Source: CBFHSD01 sp965658375 (GTDB lineage: Bacteria > Bacteroidota > Bacteroidia > Flavobacteriales_G > Salibacteraceae). Taken from it: DNA of 64,000 nt. The translations under genes were made by a program, and so were the position numbers. Below the pieces are notes generated by a model. That model did not search any database. It worked only from the letters and a program-made list of their open reading frames with translations, and was not told where the DNA came from. The DNA lies in NCBI GenBank assembly GCA_965658375.1, contig CBFHSD010000009.1:1-64000 (forward strand). The letters are read 5' to 3'. Shown one piece after another: positions 8,867-17,847 of the stretch. The first letter of the stretch is position 1. Every line of letters begins with the position of its first letter.

Positions 8867-9000
8867 AGTAATAGCATCTGTGAGATGAAGTGGGTCGAGC
8901 GTGGAAATTTACGAAAATACTCCTATTTATAACGTTTACATTTTCCAAGGTTGCCTTTCAAGCATGCCCAATTCTTTTACTAGTTTCGTTTGTTCAAAAT

Positions 9001-10404
9001 ATGCAAGACATGAGTACATTAAAATCATACATCAACTCCAACAAAGAACGTTTTCAAGACGAACTTTTCGAATTGCTTCGCATCCCTTCTGTTAGTGCAG
9101 ACCCTGCCTACAAAGGAGATGTATTGGCCTGCGCTGAAGCAGTGAAAAAAAGTTTAGAACATGCCGGTTGTGATACGGTAGAAATTTGCGAAACTCCGGG
9201 TTACCCTGTGGTTTACGGAGAGAAAAACATAGACCCTTCTTTGCCTACAGTAATTGTCTACGGCCATTACGATGTGCAACCCGCAGACCCTGTAGAGCTT
9301 TGGGATTCACCCCCATTTGAACCTGTTATCAAGAAAACAGATAAGCATCCTGACGGTGCCATTTTTGCACGTGGAGCATGTGACGACAAAGGACAAATGT
9401 TCATGCACGTAAAAGCCCTTGAAGTAATGGTGAAAAATGATGCCTTGCCTTGCAATGTCAAATTCATGATAGAGGGAGAAGAAGAAGTAGGTTCAGCCAA
9501 CTTGGAATGGTTCATTAAAAACAACAAAGAAAAATTGGGTGGCGATGTCATTCTTATTTCAGATACGGGCATGTTGTCTAACGATACACCAAGCATTACC
9601 ACAGGCCTAAGAGGTTTGAGCTATGTAGAGGTAGAAGTTACGGGGCCCAACAGAGATTTACACTCTGGATTGTATGGTGGTGCTGTGGCGAACCCAATCA
9701 ATATCTTGTCTAAAATGATTGCAGACATGCATGATGAGAACAACCACATTACCATTCCTGGTTTTTACGATGATGCAATTGAATTGTCTGCCGATGAAAG
9801 AGCCGCAATGGCAAAAGCCCCATTTAGTCTAGAACAATACAAAAACGCTTTAGATATCAAAGCTGTTTGGGGAGAAGAAGGTTACAGCACCATGGAGCGC
9901 AATAGCATCCGCCCAACACTAGATGTAAATGGCATTTGGGGTGGTTACATTGGCGAAGGAGCGAAAACAGTAATTGCTTCTAAAGCCTATGCAAAAATTA
10001 GCATGCGCTTGGTTCCCGCTCAAGATCCAGATAAAATTACCAAGTTGTTTCAAGACTATTTCAACTCCGTTGCACCAGATTATGTGCGTGTAAAAGTAGA
10101 TGCCCACCACGGTGGACATGCTTACGTTTCGCCTACAGATTCTACAGAATATTTGGCAGCAGAAAAAGCCATTGAGGAGTCATTTGGTAAAACACCTATC
10201 CCAGTGCGCTCTGGTGGTTCTATACCCATTGTTGCGCTGTTCGAAAAAGAGCTTGGATTAAAATCTATTTTATTGGGCTTTGGCTTGGATAGTGATGCCA
10301 TTCACTCACCCAACGAGCATTACGGCTTGTTCAATTACTTTAAAGGCATTGAAACCATTCCTAACTATTTCAAACATTACACAGCATTGAAACAAGGGAA
10401 CTAA
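9001..10404 (+). CDS. M20 family dipeptidase
   Basis: About 467 residues, a zinc-dependent peptidase of the M20 carnosinase-like group. Metal and catalytic motifs are in order: VYGHYDVQPAD (His ligand and Asp), ARGACDDKGQMFMH (bridging Asp), EGEEEVGSANLEW (catalytic and ligand Glu), SDTGM (Asp), and a C-terminal IHSPNEHYGL (His). The dimerisation domain includes DLHSGLYGGAVANP. An upstream in-frame ATG at 8890 would add a spurious hydrophobic stretch; the true start is ATG at 9001 or 9010. No signal peptide, so cytoplasmic. Followed by a strong terminator, so likely monocistronic. Confidence 0.9.
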   Translation: MQDMSTLKSYINSNKERFQDELFELLRIPSVSADPAYKGDVLACAEAVKKSLEHAGCDTVEICETPGYPVVYGEKNIDPSLPTVIVYGHYDVQPADPVELWDSPPFEPVIKKTDKHPDGAIFARGACDDKGQMFMHVKALEVMVKNDALPCNVKFMIEGEEEVGSANLEWFIKNNKEKLGGDVILISDTGMLSNDTPSITTGLRGLSYVEVEVTGPNRDLHSGLYGGAVANPINILSKMIADMHDENNHITIPGFYDDAIELSADERAAMAKAPFSLEQYKNALDIKAVWGEEGYSTMERNSIRPTLDVNGIWGGYIGEGAKTVIASKAYAKISMRLVPAQDPDKITKLFQDYFNSVAPDYVRVKVDAHHGGHAYVSPTDSTEYLAAEKAIEESFGKTPIPVRSGGSIPIVALFEKELGLKSILLGFGLDSDAIHSPNEHYGLFNYFKGIETIPNYFKHYTALKQGN

Positions 10405-10430
10405 TTTCTCTTGAAATGTTAAAACCTATA

Positions 10431-10460
10431 AAACCGCTTCAACTGTGAAGCGGTTTTTCT
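10431..10460 (+). terminator. Terminator after M20 dipeptidase
   Basis: AAACCGCTTCA (10431-10441), loop ACTG, TGAAGCGGTTT (10446-10456), then a T-rich run. Confidence 0.88.
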
Positions 10461-10472
10461 TTTTTTTGACCC

Positions 10473-10934
10473 ATGATAAAACACTTTGTCTTTTTTCTCG
10501 TCCTCACCATCACGCTCAGTTCTTGCACTTTTGAAGAACCTGTGGTAAGCGATCCCTACAACTTCTCCATCACCAATGTAAAGTCAACGTCTTTAGAAAT
10601 CGGCTTTGACCTCAACATCCAAAATCCCAACGACCGCTCTTTTAAAATCAGTAATACCGATTTAGAAGTGCATTTCAATCAGGTACTCATTGGCGAAACT
10701 ACCTTACTCAAGAAAGTAGAGGTTCCCGGTAAATTCGATGGCACCAAGCATTTTAGCATGCGCTTAGATTCTGAAGAACCTTTTGAAAAACTCATTCTCC
10801 CATTGTTGGTTGGTGGCTTAACAGGTAACTCCAAAATGAAATTAGAAGGCGAAGTGGCAGGGAAAATAGGCCTGCTTAAAAAACGCTTTCCTGTTGAACA
10901 TACTGCTCCTTTGAACCTTTCAGATCTGCGCTAG
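10473..10934 (+). CDS. LEA type 2 family lipoprotein
   Basis: 153 residues. Lipoprotein signal with Cys18 (TITLSSC). The remainder matches the LEA_2/WHy fold: FDLNIQNPNDRSFKISNTDL is the typical 'N-P-N' strand, followed by VHFNQVLIGETTL and VPGKFDGTKHFSMRL. Bacteroidota often encode one or more such lipoproteins of unknown function; in other organisms the fold is linked to desiccation or stress. It lies 65 bases before the permease gene but a separate promoter box there suggests independent expression. Confidence 0.75.
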   Translation: MIKHFVFFLVLTITLSSCTFEEPVVSDPYNFSITNVKSTSLEIGFDLNIQNPNDRSFKISNTDLEVHFNQVLIGETTLLKKVEVPGKFDGTKHFSMRLDSEEPFEKLILPLLVGGLTGNSKMKLEGEVAGKIGLLKKRFPVEHTAPLNLSDLR

Positions 10935-10987
10935 GTTCGCCCTTAGTATTTTATGATAGGCGGTAAGCCGCGAAACAATTCAAAACA

Positions 10988-10995
10988 TAGTTTTG
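10988..10995 (+). promoter_or_regulatory. -7 promoter box next to permease ATG
   Basis: TAGTTTTG matches TAnnTTTG exactly and ends five bases before the ATG at 11000. No clear -33 element at the right distance, so this is tentative. Confidence 0.4.
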
Positions 10996-10999
10996 TAGC

Positions 11000-12250
11000 A
11001 TGCGATTGTATTGGCGCTTATTTACGGAAAGTGTCTTGTTTGCTTGGAACGCTTTGAAAGCAAATAAGCTCCGGACCTTTCTCTCTTTGTTAATGGTTAC
11101 CATTGGTGTATTTTCCATCATTGCGGTATTCACCATTTCTGATAGCATGGCCAAATACGTGCGCAACAGTTTTGAAGAACTGGGAGACAAAGTGCTCTTT
11201 ATTCAAAAATGGCCTTGGACTTTTGGTCCAGACTACCATTGGTGGGATTACATTAGCAGACCAGAAGCTTCTTTAGACGATTTAAGATCTATTGAAAAGC
11301 AAAGTCAGCTTGCCTCTTCTTCTACCTTTATGATTGGCTATTCCAGAACCCTCAAGTTTGGCAGCAGCAGCATGGAAGATGTTGAAATACAAGCCAGCAC
11401 TCCTGGTTTTGAGCAAGTGCGCGATTTTGAAATTGCTGAAGGACGCTACTTTACCGAAGCAGATTTTTCTGGCGGAGCCCCCTACTGCATTATTGGAGAC
11501 TACGTACGCATAGACCTTTTTGGGTACAAAAACCCCATTGGCAAAAGCATTAAAATTGGCGGCATTAAGGCTACGGTTATTGGTGTTTTTGAGCGCCAAG
11601 GAGAAAGCTTAATTGGCCAAAGCACAGATGAATTGGTGCTTATTCCCATGAATTTTGCCAAGACCATGGTGGATATTAAAAGTGGTCGTTTAGGCCCCAC
11701 CATTTATGTAAAAGCTAAAGAAGGTGTTTCTAACGAAGCCCTGCGCGATGAGATGACCATTGTAATGCGTGGCGCACGAAAATTGAAACCTCGACAAGAT
11801 GACAATTTCGCCATTAACGAGGTGAGTATGATTACCAACAGTTTGGGTTCTTTCTTTGATTCTGTAAATGTCATTGGCGCCATCATCAGCTTATTCTCTC
11901 TCTTAGTGGGTGGTTTTGGCATTGCCAACATCATGTTTGTATCTGTAAAAGAACGGGTGAACCTGATTGGCATTCAAAAATCTTTGGGTGCAAAAAATTC
12001 TTTCATCCTCTTCGAGTTTTTGGTTGAAGCCGTTGTGCTCTGTGTCTTGGGTGGAAGTTTTGGAATGTTGCTGGTACTGGGCATAGGCCTCATCGTTTCT
12101 ACTACCATGGAGATGAACTTCATCCTCTCCATTGGCAATACGGCCATCGGTTTGCTCATCTCAGTCATCATCGGTTTGATATCTGGAATTGTTCCCGCAT
12201 ACAATGCCTCTCGTATGGATCCCGTAGAAGCAATTAGGGCCAAAGGATAA
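11000..12250 (+). CDS. ABC transporter permease, MacB/FtsX type
   Basis: 416 residues. One membrane helix near the N-terminus (about 30-52, TFLSLLMVTIGVFSIIAVF), a large periplasmic MacB_PCD-type domain (about 55-275), and a C-terminal FtsX domain with three helices (about 285-405) ending PAYNASRMDPVEAIRAKG, the typical terminal signature of MacB-like permeases. Such permeases act with an ATPase in lipoprotein release, peptide export or mechanotransmission. No ATPase gene is next to it, so its partner is encoded elsewhere. It may be followed by the DUF4286 gene in one transcript. Confidence 0.88.
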   Translation: MRLYWRLFTESVLFAWNALKANKLRTFLSLLMVTIGVFSIIAVFTISDSMAKYVRNSFEELGDKVLFIQKWPWTFGPDYHWWDYISRPEASLDDLRSIEKQSQLASSSTFMIGYSRTLKFGSSSMEDVEIQASTPGFEQVRDFEIAEGRYFTEADFSGGAPYCIIGDYVRIDLFGYKNPIGKSIKIGGIKATVIGVFERQGESLIGQSTDELVLIPMNFAKTMVDIKSGRLGPTIYVKAKEGVSNEALRDEMTIVMRGARKLKPRQDDNFAINEVSMITNSLGSFFDSVNVIGAIISLFSLLVGGFGIANIMFVSVKERVNLIGIQKSLGAKNSFILFEFLVEAVVLCVLGGSFGMLLVLGIGLIVSTTMEMNFILSIGNTAIGLLISVIIGLISGIVPAYNASRMDPVEAIRAKG

Positions 12251-12291
12251 GTGAGAAAGATTTTCCACTTTTGCCCGCAAACTTTTCCGGT

Positions 12292-12609
12292 ATGATAATC
12301 TACAACGTTACGGTAAAAATTAGCCTTGAAGCACATGACGAATGGCTTCATTGGATGAAAACCAAGCACATTCCAGATGTGATGGATACCGGCATATTTA
12401 GAGAGTACCGGTTCACCAAAGTGCTCACACAAGAAGAAGACGGCACGAGTTACAGCATACAATACCTCTGCGATTCTACAGCAGATTTACACCGCTACCA
12501 AGTGCAACACGCTCCTGCCTTACAAGCAGAACACAGCGCCAAATACAAAGATCAATTTGTAGCCTTTAGAACCTTATTGGAAATGGTAGATTCAGGAAGC
12601 TCGAAATGA
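12292..12609 (+). CDS. DUF4286 family protein
   Basis: 105 residues. The start chosen is ATG at 12292 (MIIYNVTVKIS), which is how this family begins; an upstream TTG frame adds seven unlikely residues. Recognised features are HDEWLHWMKTKHIPDVMDTG and SIQYLCDSTADLHRYQ, a dimeric alpha/beta-barrel-like pattern. The stop codon overlaps the rsmA start (ATGA), a linkage common in Bacteroidota. Function unknown; coupling to rsmA hints at a housekeeping role. Confidence 0.75.
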   Translation: MIIYNVTVKISLEAHDEWLHWMKTKHIPDVMDTGIFREYRFTKVLTQEEDGTSYSIQYLCDSTADLHRYQVQHAPALQAEHSAKYKDQFVAFRTLLEMVDSGSSK

Positions 12610-13379
12610 ACGTAAGGCCTAAAAAACACCTCGGCCAGCATTTCTTAACCGATAAGAATGTAGCCAAAGATATTGCAGACAGTGTAACGCTAAACGGCTA
12701 TTCCACCGTGGTTGAGATTGGACCAGGAATGGGAATGCTTACACAGTTTCTCATACCACGACCAGCCATTGACCTCTACGTGTATGAAATTGATTACGAA
12801 TCTGTAGACTACCTCAAACGCGAGTTTTTAGAGCTACAAGGCAAGATTATAGAAGGCGATTTTTTACGCGAAAAACTGGATCAACGATTTGCGGAACCCT
12901 TATGTATTGCGGGAAACTTCCCATACAACATCAGTTCTCAAATTATTTTCAAAGCCATTGAATACCGCAATTTGGTGGTAGAGCTTACGGGCATGTTCCA
13001 AAAAGAAGTGGCCGAGCGCATTGCCGAAAAACCGGGTTCTAAGCAATACGGCATCATCAGCGTATTGGTGCAAGCTTTTTACGATGTAGAGTACCTCTTT
13101 ACCGTATCTCCAGATGTATTTAATCCACCACCAAAGGTAAATTCTGGGGTCATTCGCTTAACCCGCAATGAAAGAAGGTCTTTGCCCTGCGATGAGAAAA
13201 AATTCATTCAAGTGGTAAAAATGGGCTTCAATCAACGCAGAAAAACATTGCGCAACAGCCTCAAACCTTTGGTGAACGCAGCAGAAATAGACCCTTCTTT
13301 AGAGATACTCGCTCAAAGACCAGAGCAGCTTTCAGTTGAAGAATTTATTAAACTTACTCAGCTCCTGCACCCAAAATAA
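12606..13379 (+). CDS. rsmA: 16S rRNA (adenine1518/1519-N6)-dimethyltransferase
   Basis: 257 residues, normal for RsmA/KsgA, which dimethylates two adenines in helix 45 of 16S rRNA late in 30S assembly. Seen: PKKHLGQHFLTDKN at the N-terminus, the SAM-binding VVEIGPGMGMLTQ, the acidic YVYEIDYESVDYL, and the catalytic motif GNFPYNISSQI (a variant of NLPY). The C-terminal rRNA-binding part has GFNQRRKTLRNSL. ATGA overlap with DUF4286 upstream; mgtE follows 38 bases downstream. Confidence 0.95.
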   Translation: MNVRPKKHLGQHFLTDKNVAKDIADSVTLNGYSTVVEIGPGMGMLTQFLIPRPAIDLYVYEIDYESVDYLKREFLELQGKIIEGDFLREKLDQRFAEPLCIAGNFPYNISSQIIFKAIEYRNLVVELTGMFQKEVAERIAEKPGSKQYGIISVLVQAFYDVEYLFTVSPDVFNPPPKVNSGVIRLTRNERRSLPCDEKKFIQVVKMGFNQRRKTLRNSLKPLVNAAEIDPSLEILAQRPEQLSVEEFIKLTQLLHPK

Positions 13380-13388
13380 AAGGAGCCT

Positions 13389-13396
13389 TACCTTTG
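13389..13396 (+). promoter_or_regulatory. -7 promoter box before mgtE
   Basis: TACCTTTG matches TAnnTTTG exactly, 21 bases before the mgtE ATG at 13418; a weak CTG at 13365 may stand in for -33. It would let mgtE be transcribed apart from rsmA. Confidence 0.4.
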
Positions 13397-13417
13397 CCCT
13401 TTATCCAACACGGAGCA

Positions 13418-14782
13418 ATGCAAGGGTTTGAACTCAATAAAAAATACTTAGCCGAACTGAGAGAAGTGATTCACTCAGGCGATGAGGTGAGTCTATTGGA
13501 GTTCATAGATAACCTTCACCCTGCAGATGTTGCCGAGATCTTAGACCAACTAAGTGTTGAAGAAGGTAAGCCCATCCTAAATAGCTTAGACGCCCAACGC
13601 GCCTCAGAAGCTTTGATGGAGCTTGACGATGAGTTGAGGAGAGACTACCTCGATTTATTAACCTCTAAAGAAATTGCCCAGCAGTTTGTAGAAAATCTAG
13701 ACAGTGATGACGCTGCCGATTTGGTGCAAGAGCTGGACGAAGAAAAGCGGAAAGAGGTTATTCGCGAAATTGAGGATGTTGAAGTTGCCGAAGATCTTGT
13801 AGACCTGCTGAGCTACCCCGAAGGTACCGCAGGTGCTTTGATGGGAAAAGAATACGTTTGGGTAAACACCAATTGGAGTGTTGCCGAAAGTGTGCGTCAA
13901 ATGCGCAGGCAGGCAGAACAAATGGAACAAGTCTACACGGTTTATGTGGTAGATGCTCATGATAAGCTGCTTGGCAGATTGCCACTAAAGCGCTTATTGA
14001 CCAGTTCTATCAAAGCCAAGATCCAAGACGTGTACTCTGAGAAAGTACGCTACGTACTTGCCACTGCACCTCAAGAAGAGGTGGCGCAAACAATGGAGAA
14101 ATACGATTTGGTGGTGATTCCCGTAGTGGATGAATTGAACCGCTTGATAGGTCGCATTACCATAGATGATGTGGTAGATGTGATTCGCGAAGAAGCCGAT
14201 AAAGATTACCAGTTGGCTTCTGGTATTACCGAAGATGTTGAAATTACCGACAGCATTTGGGAACTCACCCGAGCGCGCTTGCCTTGGCTGATTATTGGAT
14301 TGTTTGGTGGTATGTTGAACGCTACCATTATTGGCGGCTATGAAAATGCCATCGCCACCATTCCAGCCCTTGCCTTTTTTATGCCCCTCATTACGGCAAC
14401 GGCAGGCAATGTGGGAGTGCAATCTTCGGCTATTATTGTGCAAGGATTGGCCAACAATTCCCTTAGCTTCAACTCTGTATGGAGTAAAATCTGGAAAGAA
14501 CTTTCTGTGGCCTTACTCAATGGCGCTGTCATCTCCATTCTCGCTTTTGCTTTATGCCATTTTATGTTTGGCGATGACGAATTGGGAATTACAGTAAGCA
14601 TCTCATTGATGAGCGTGATTCTATTGGCCTCTTTAATGGGAACCATCGTACCGCTTGGACTTGATAAATACAAAATTGATCCCGCACTAGCCACCGGACC
14701 TTTCATCACCACATCAAACGACATCATAGGCCTCTTTGTGTATTTTACTGTAGGTCAGTTGATTTATGGCGGATTGTTATGA
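13418..14782 (+). CDS. mgtE: Magnesium transporter MgtE
   Basis: 454 residues from the ATG at 13418 (MQGFELNKKYL); a longer TTG form from 13394 is less likely. Three parts are clear: the helical MgtE_N superhelix (about 20-130, with LHPADVAEIL and DDAADLVQELD), a CBS pair (about 130-255, with YTVYVVDAHDKLLGRLPLK and VVIPVVDELNRLIGRITID), and five membrane helices (about 280-454) with the pore signature TATAGNVGVQSSAI. The cytosolic domain senses Mg2+ and gates the pore. The stop overlaps the next gene (ATGA). Confidence 0.94.
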   Translation: MQGFELNKKYLAELREVIHSGDEVSLLEFIDNLHPADVAEILDQLSVEEGKPILNSLDAQRASEALMELDDELRRDYLDLLTSKEIAQQFVENLDSDDAADLVQELDEEKRKEVIREIEDVEVAEDLVDLLSYPEGTAGALMGKEYVWVNTNWSVAESVRQMRRQAEQMEQVYTVYVVDAHDKLLGRLPLKRLLTSSIKAKIQDVYSEKVRYVLATAPQEEVAQTMEKYDLVVIPVVDELNRLIGRITIDDVVDVIREEADKDYQLASGITEDVEITDSIWELTRARLPWLIIGLFGGMLNATIIGGYENAIATIPALAFFMPLITATAGNVGVQSSAIIVQGLANNSLSFNSVWSKIWKELSVALLNGAVISILAFALCHFMFGDDELGITVSISLMSVILLASLMGTIVPLGLDKYKIDPALATGPFITTSNDIIGLFVYFTVGQLIYGGLL

Positions 14783-15717
14783 GAGTACTCTTTATAGATT
14801 CGGTACACCCCATTTTGTGGGAACGCCTTTCTTCCAATAATTTCGAATGTGTAGATGGCACCTCTTGGTCAAGAGAACAAGTGCTGCATCAAATTAGCGG
14901 CTACCAAGGGGTAGTGATTCGCTCTCGCTTTACCATTGATGAAACCTTTTTAGATGCGGCAACATCCCTCAAATTCATCGCTCGCTCTGGAGCCGGATTG
15001 GAAAACATCAATCTCGCATATGCCGAAGAAAAAGGGGTAGAAGTTTTCAATAGTCCAGAAGGCAATAGAGATGCCGTAGCAGAACATGCCCTAGGAATGA
15101 TTCTTTCACTATTCAATCACCTAAAACGAGCAGATTTAGAAGTGCGTCAAGGCATTTGGCTCCGCGAAGAAAACCGAGGCTTGGAACTAAAAGGAAAGAC
15201 CGTGGGCATTATTGGTTATGGCGTTATGGGAACTGCATTTGCACAGCGTTTAGTGGGCTTTGGCTGCAAGGTAATTGCCCATGACAAGTACAAAACAGGT
15301 TTCGGAAATGACCTTGTAGAAGAGCTTTCGCTAAAAGCACTTCAGGAGCAAGCCGATGTTGTTTCTCTTCATTTGCCTCAAAGCGCAGAAACCATCCACT
15401 ATATCAATGAAGCATTCATCAATGCGATGCACAAGCCCTTTTACCTCATCAATACCGCGCGAGGAAAAAATGTCAGTCTAGAAGCACTCATCAATGGCTT
15501 AGAAAGCGGTAAAGTCTTAGGTGCCTGTTTGGATGTATTGGAAGTAGAAAAAAAATCTTTTGAAAAACTGAGCAGCAGCGATCTCTCCCCTGCATTTCAA
15601 AAACTCATTGCCTCAGATAAGGTGTTGTTGTCTCCTCATGTTGCGGGCTGGACTGAAGAATCTTATGTGAAGCTGAGCACTTTTTTGGCAGATAAGATTC
15701 TGGCTTGGTATCATTAG
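14779..15717 (+). CDS. SerA-like D-2-hydroxyacid dehydrogenase
   Basis: 312 residues of the D-isomer-specific 2-hydroxyacid dehydrogenase family. NAD-binding VGIIGYGVMGTAFAQRL (about 142-158) with the acidic HDKYKTG that follows; catalytic Arg in INTARGKN, and the catalytic His in LLSPHVAGWTEES. It lacks the C-terminal ACT domain of many SerA proteins. It could be 3-phosphoglycerate dehydrogenase or another hydroxyacid dehydrogenase; sequence alone does not decide. It overlaps mgtE by four bases and is followed by an unlinked peroxidase gene. Confidence 0.85.
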   Translation: MRVLFIDSVHPILWERLSSNNFECVDGTSWSREQVLHQISGYQGVVIRSRFTIDETFLDAATSLKFIARSGAGLENINLAYAEEKGVEVFNSPEGNRDAVAEHALGMILSLFNHLKRADLEVRQGIWLREENRGLELKGKTVGIIGYGVMGTAFAQRLVGFGCKVIAHDKYKTGFGNDLVEELSLKALQEQADVVSLHLPQSAETIHYINEAFINAMHKPFYLINTARGKNVSLEALINGLESGKVLGACLDVLEVEKKSFEKLSSSDLSPAFQKLIASDKVLLSPHVAGWTEESYVKLSTFLADKILAWYH

Positions 15718-15776
15718 TCACATTTCACTGACTCCTTTCTTCTTACCTTGCTGCAAAATCCCTTAAAACGTACCCG

Positions 15777-17219
15777 ATGAAAAAGTTATTAGCCTTTGCC
15801 GCACTTGCGAGCCTAATCACATTAACGGCTTTAACAACAGCCACTCATGGTGATGGAATTCTCGACTTAGGGAACCTTTTCAACTACGAAAATCAAAGTA
15901 TTCCGAGCTACATCACACGAGACAACACGCCCGCTAACAATCCCATTACAGATGAAGGCGCCACACTGGGAAGGGTTCTTTTCTACGATAAAAATCTATC
16001 TGTAGACAACAGCATTGCCTGTGCCAGCTGCCACCAACAAGAAAATGCTTTTGGCGACAGCAATGATGTCAGCACAGGTGTGGCAGGTGTTACACCAAGA
16101 CATTCTATGCGCTTAGTCAATGCACGCTTTGGAGTGCTGGAATCCTTCTTTTGGGACAGACGTGCTGCTTCATTAGAAGATCAATCCACCATGCCCATTC
16201 AAGACCACATAGAAATGGGCTTTAGCGGCACCAATGGCGATCCGGATTTAGACTCACTTATCCGTAAACTCGATGGCATTGATTACTACCCTTCTCTTTT
16301 TGAGTTTGCTTTTGGCGATGCAGAAATCACCGAAGAGCGGATGCAAAATGCCTTGGCGCAGTTTGTACGCAGTATTCAATCTTTCGATACCAAATACGAT
16401 GTAGGAAGAGCGCAGGTCGCAAACAACAATCAACGTCCACCAAACTTCACGCAAAAAGAACAAATGGGTAAACAGCTCTTTCAAAATGCTCCAGTTTTTG
16501 ATGCCAATGGCTTAAGAATAAGTGGCGGCTTAGGCTGTGGAGGTTGTCACAGAGCCCCTGAATTTGATATTGACCCCAATTCTGGCAATAACGGAGTAGT
16601 GCGGAATTATGCACCTAGTGCAAATGATTCATTTGACTTTACCATTACACGTTCTCCTAACTTAAGAGATGTTTTTGATACCAACGGCAATGCCATTGCA
16701 GGCTTAATGCACAACACACTTATTGGACACACGCAAGATATTGACGGAGTACTCGACCATTACAACAACATTGTAGTTGAACCAGGGAACACCACCATTG
16801 ACCCTAGACTCCTTCCTGGAGGAAATCCACAACAACTCAACATGAGCCAAGTTGAAAGGGATGCCGTAAAAGCATTTTTCCTCACATTATCGGGAAGTAA
16901 CGTGTATACAGATGAACGCTGGAGCGATCCTTTTGACGCCAATGGAAATTTGACTTTAATTGGAGCTACTGGTATAGCGGAAACGCAAAAAACAGAATGG
17001 AAAGTGTACCCCAACCCAACAAGTCGTTTCATTCAAATAGCAGGTTCTAATGAAGTGATTGATGTATTCGTTTACGACCTTTCAGGTAAAATGCAAATGC
17101 AAACTACTCTTTCTTCAAACCAACACCTAGATGTATCCTCTCTTCCCATGGGTAGCTACATTCTTCAATGGCGAGAATCCAACGGAGGAATGAATACCAA
17201 TAAATTCATCAAAAATTAG
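15777..17219 (+). CDS. Di-heme cytochrome c peroxidase/MauG-family protein with T9SS type A tail
   Basis: 480 residues. Signal peptide (1-25). Two c-type heme sites: CASCH (C82, C85, H86) and CGGCH (C254, C257, H258), as in bacterial cytochrome c peroxidases and MauG. GRVLFYDKNLSVDNSIAC and HNTLIGHTQDIDGVLDHY are family signatures. From about residue 402 a type A sorting domain follows (WKVYPNPTSRFIQI, FVYDLSGKMQMQ, GSYILQW, NKFIKN at the end). The fusion predicts export across the outer membrane by T9SS, so the enzyme would act on the cell surface or outside. A terminator follows directly. Confidence 0.9.
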   Translation: MKKLLAFAALASLITLTALTTATHGDGILDLGNLFNYENQSIPSYITRDNTPANNPITDEGATLGRVLFYDKNLSVDNSIACASCHQQENAFGDSNDVSTGVAGVTPRHSMRLVNARFGVLESFFWDRRAASLEDQSTMPIQDHIEMGFSGTNGDPDLDSLIRKLDGIDYYPSLFEFAFGDAEITEERMQNALAQFVRSIQSFDTKYDVGRAQVANNNQRPPNFTQKEQMGKQLFQNAPVFDANGLRISGGLGCGGCHRAPEFDIDPNSGNNGVVRNYAPSANDSFDFTITRSPNLRDVFDTNGNAIAGLMHNTLIGHTQDIDGVLDHYNNIVVEPGNTTIDPRLLPGGNPQQLNMSQVERDAVKAFFLTLSGSNVYTDERWSDPFDANGNLTLIGATGIAETQKTEWKVYPNPTSRFIQIAGSNEVIDVFVYDLSGKMQMQTTLSSNQHLDVSSLPMGSYILQWRESNGGMNTNKFIKN

Positions 17220-17224
17220 AAAAG

Positions 17225-17251
17225 AGTCCCGAGCAATCGGGACTTTTTTTA
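17225..17251 (+). terminator. Terminator after the peroxidase gene
   Basis: AGTCCCGA (17225-17232), loop GCAA, TCGGGACT (17237-17244), followed by seven T. A very strong intrinsic terminator starting five bases past the stop codon. Confidence 0.9.
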
Positions 17252-17286
17252 TCGGCTCATTTAGAGGCTTAATGCCCTTTTAAACC

Positions 17287-17294
17287 TAAGTTTG
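17287..17294 (+). promoter_or_regulatory. -7 promoter box of the kdsC-kdsA operon
   Basis: TAAGTTTG fits TAnnTTTG exactly; its end is seven bases before the kdsC ATG at 17302, implying a leader of only zero to three bases. No good -33 match is seen. Confidence 0.42.
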
Positions 17295-17301
17295 CTGTTG
17301 T

Positions 17302-17847
17302 ATGAAATCAACATCAGATTTAAAAAAAGCGGCACAATCTATCAAAGTATTGCTGTTTGATGTAGACGGTGTTTTAACAGATGGCGGCATTGTGTATGAC
17401 AACAACGGCTTGGAATCGAAACGCTTTAACGTGAAAGATGGTCAAATCATTCGCATCCTCAAAAAGGCCAACATTACCACGGGAGTCATTACCGGAAGAA
17501 AATCTGAAGTGGTCATTTACCGCTGCAATGAGCTAAAAATCGATTACCATTATCATGGCATTCACAATAAACTTAAAAAGCTCAACGAGCTTCTCGGTAA
17601 ACTTCAAGTGAACCTTGACGAAGTCGCCTATATTGGAGATGACATCAACGACTTACCAATCCTTACCCGATGTGGCTTAAGCGCCACTCCTGCAGATGGA
17701 CACTTTGAAGTAAAAGCACGGGTAGACTTGGTTCTCGAGACCAAAGGTGGAGATGGCGCACTGCGCGAGTTTGCCGATTTCATTCTTTCCGAAAGGGAAG
17801 ACTACAACAACATAATAGAAGAAATTATTACGAATGGAAACGTATAA
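17302..17847 (+). CDS. kdsC: 3-deoxy-D-manno-octulosonate 8-phosphate phosphatase
   Basis: 181 residues, a HAD-superfamily C0 phosphatase that removes phosphate from Kdo-8-phosphate in lipopolysaccharide core synthesis. HAD motif I LLFDVDGVLTDG with Asp20 and Asp22, motif II VITGRKSE, and motif IV YIGDDINDLPIL are all intact. It overlaps kdsA by 14 bases, which pairs the phosphatase with the synthase for its substrate. Probably forms a tetramer like other KdsC proteins. Confidence 0.93.
   Translation: MKSTSDLKKAAQSIKVLLFDVDGVLTDGGIVYDNNGLESKRFNVKDGQIIRILKKANITTGVITGRKSEVVIYRCNELKIDYHYHGIHNKLKKLNELLGKLQVNLDEVAYIGDDINDLPILTRCGLSATPADGHFEVKARVDLVLETKGGDGALREFADFILSEREDYNNIIEEIITNGNV

Noticed and set aside
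8981..8988. TAGTTTCG upstream of the M20 dipeptidase as a promoter box
   Set aside because: One mismatch to TAnnTTTG and no -33 element at the right distance; not strong enough to list.
8890..9000. N-terminal extension of the M20 dipeptidase with a hydrophobic stretch
   Set aside because: The extension would create a false signal peptide; the family starts at the ATG near 9001-9010, and the extension overlaps the control region of the T9SS gene.
13994..14443. 149-codon open frame opposite mgtE
   Set aside because: Shadow frame; mgtE is intact with its full domain set.
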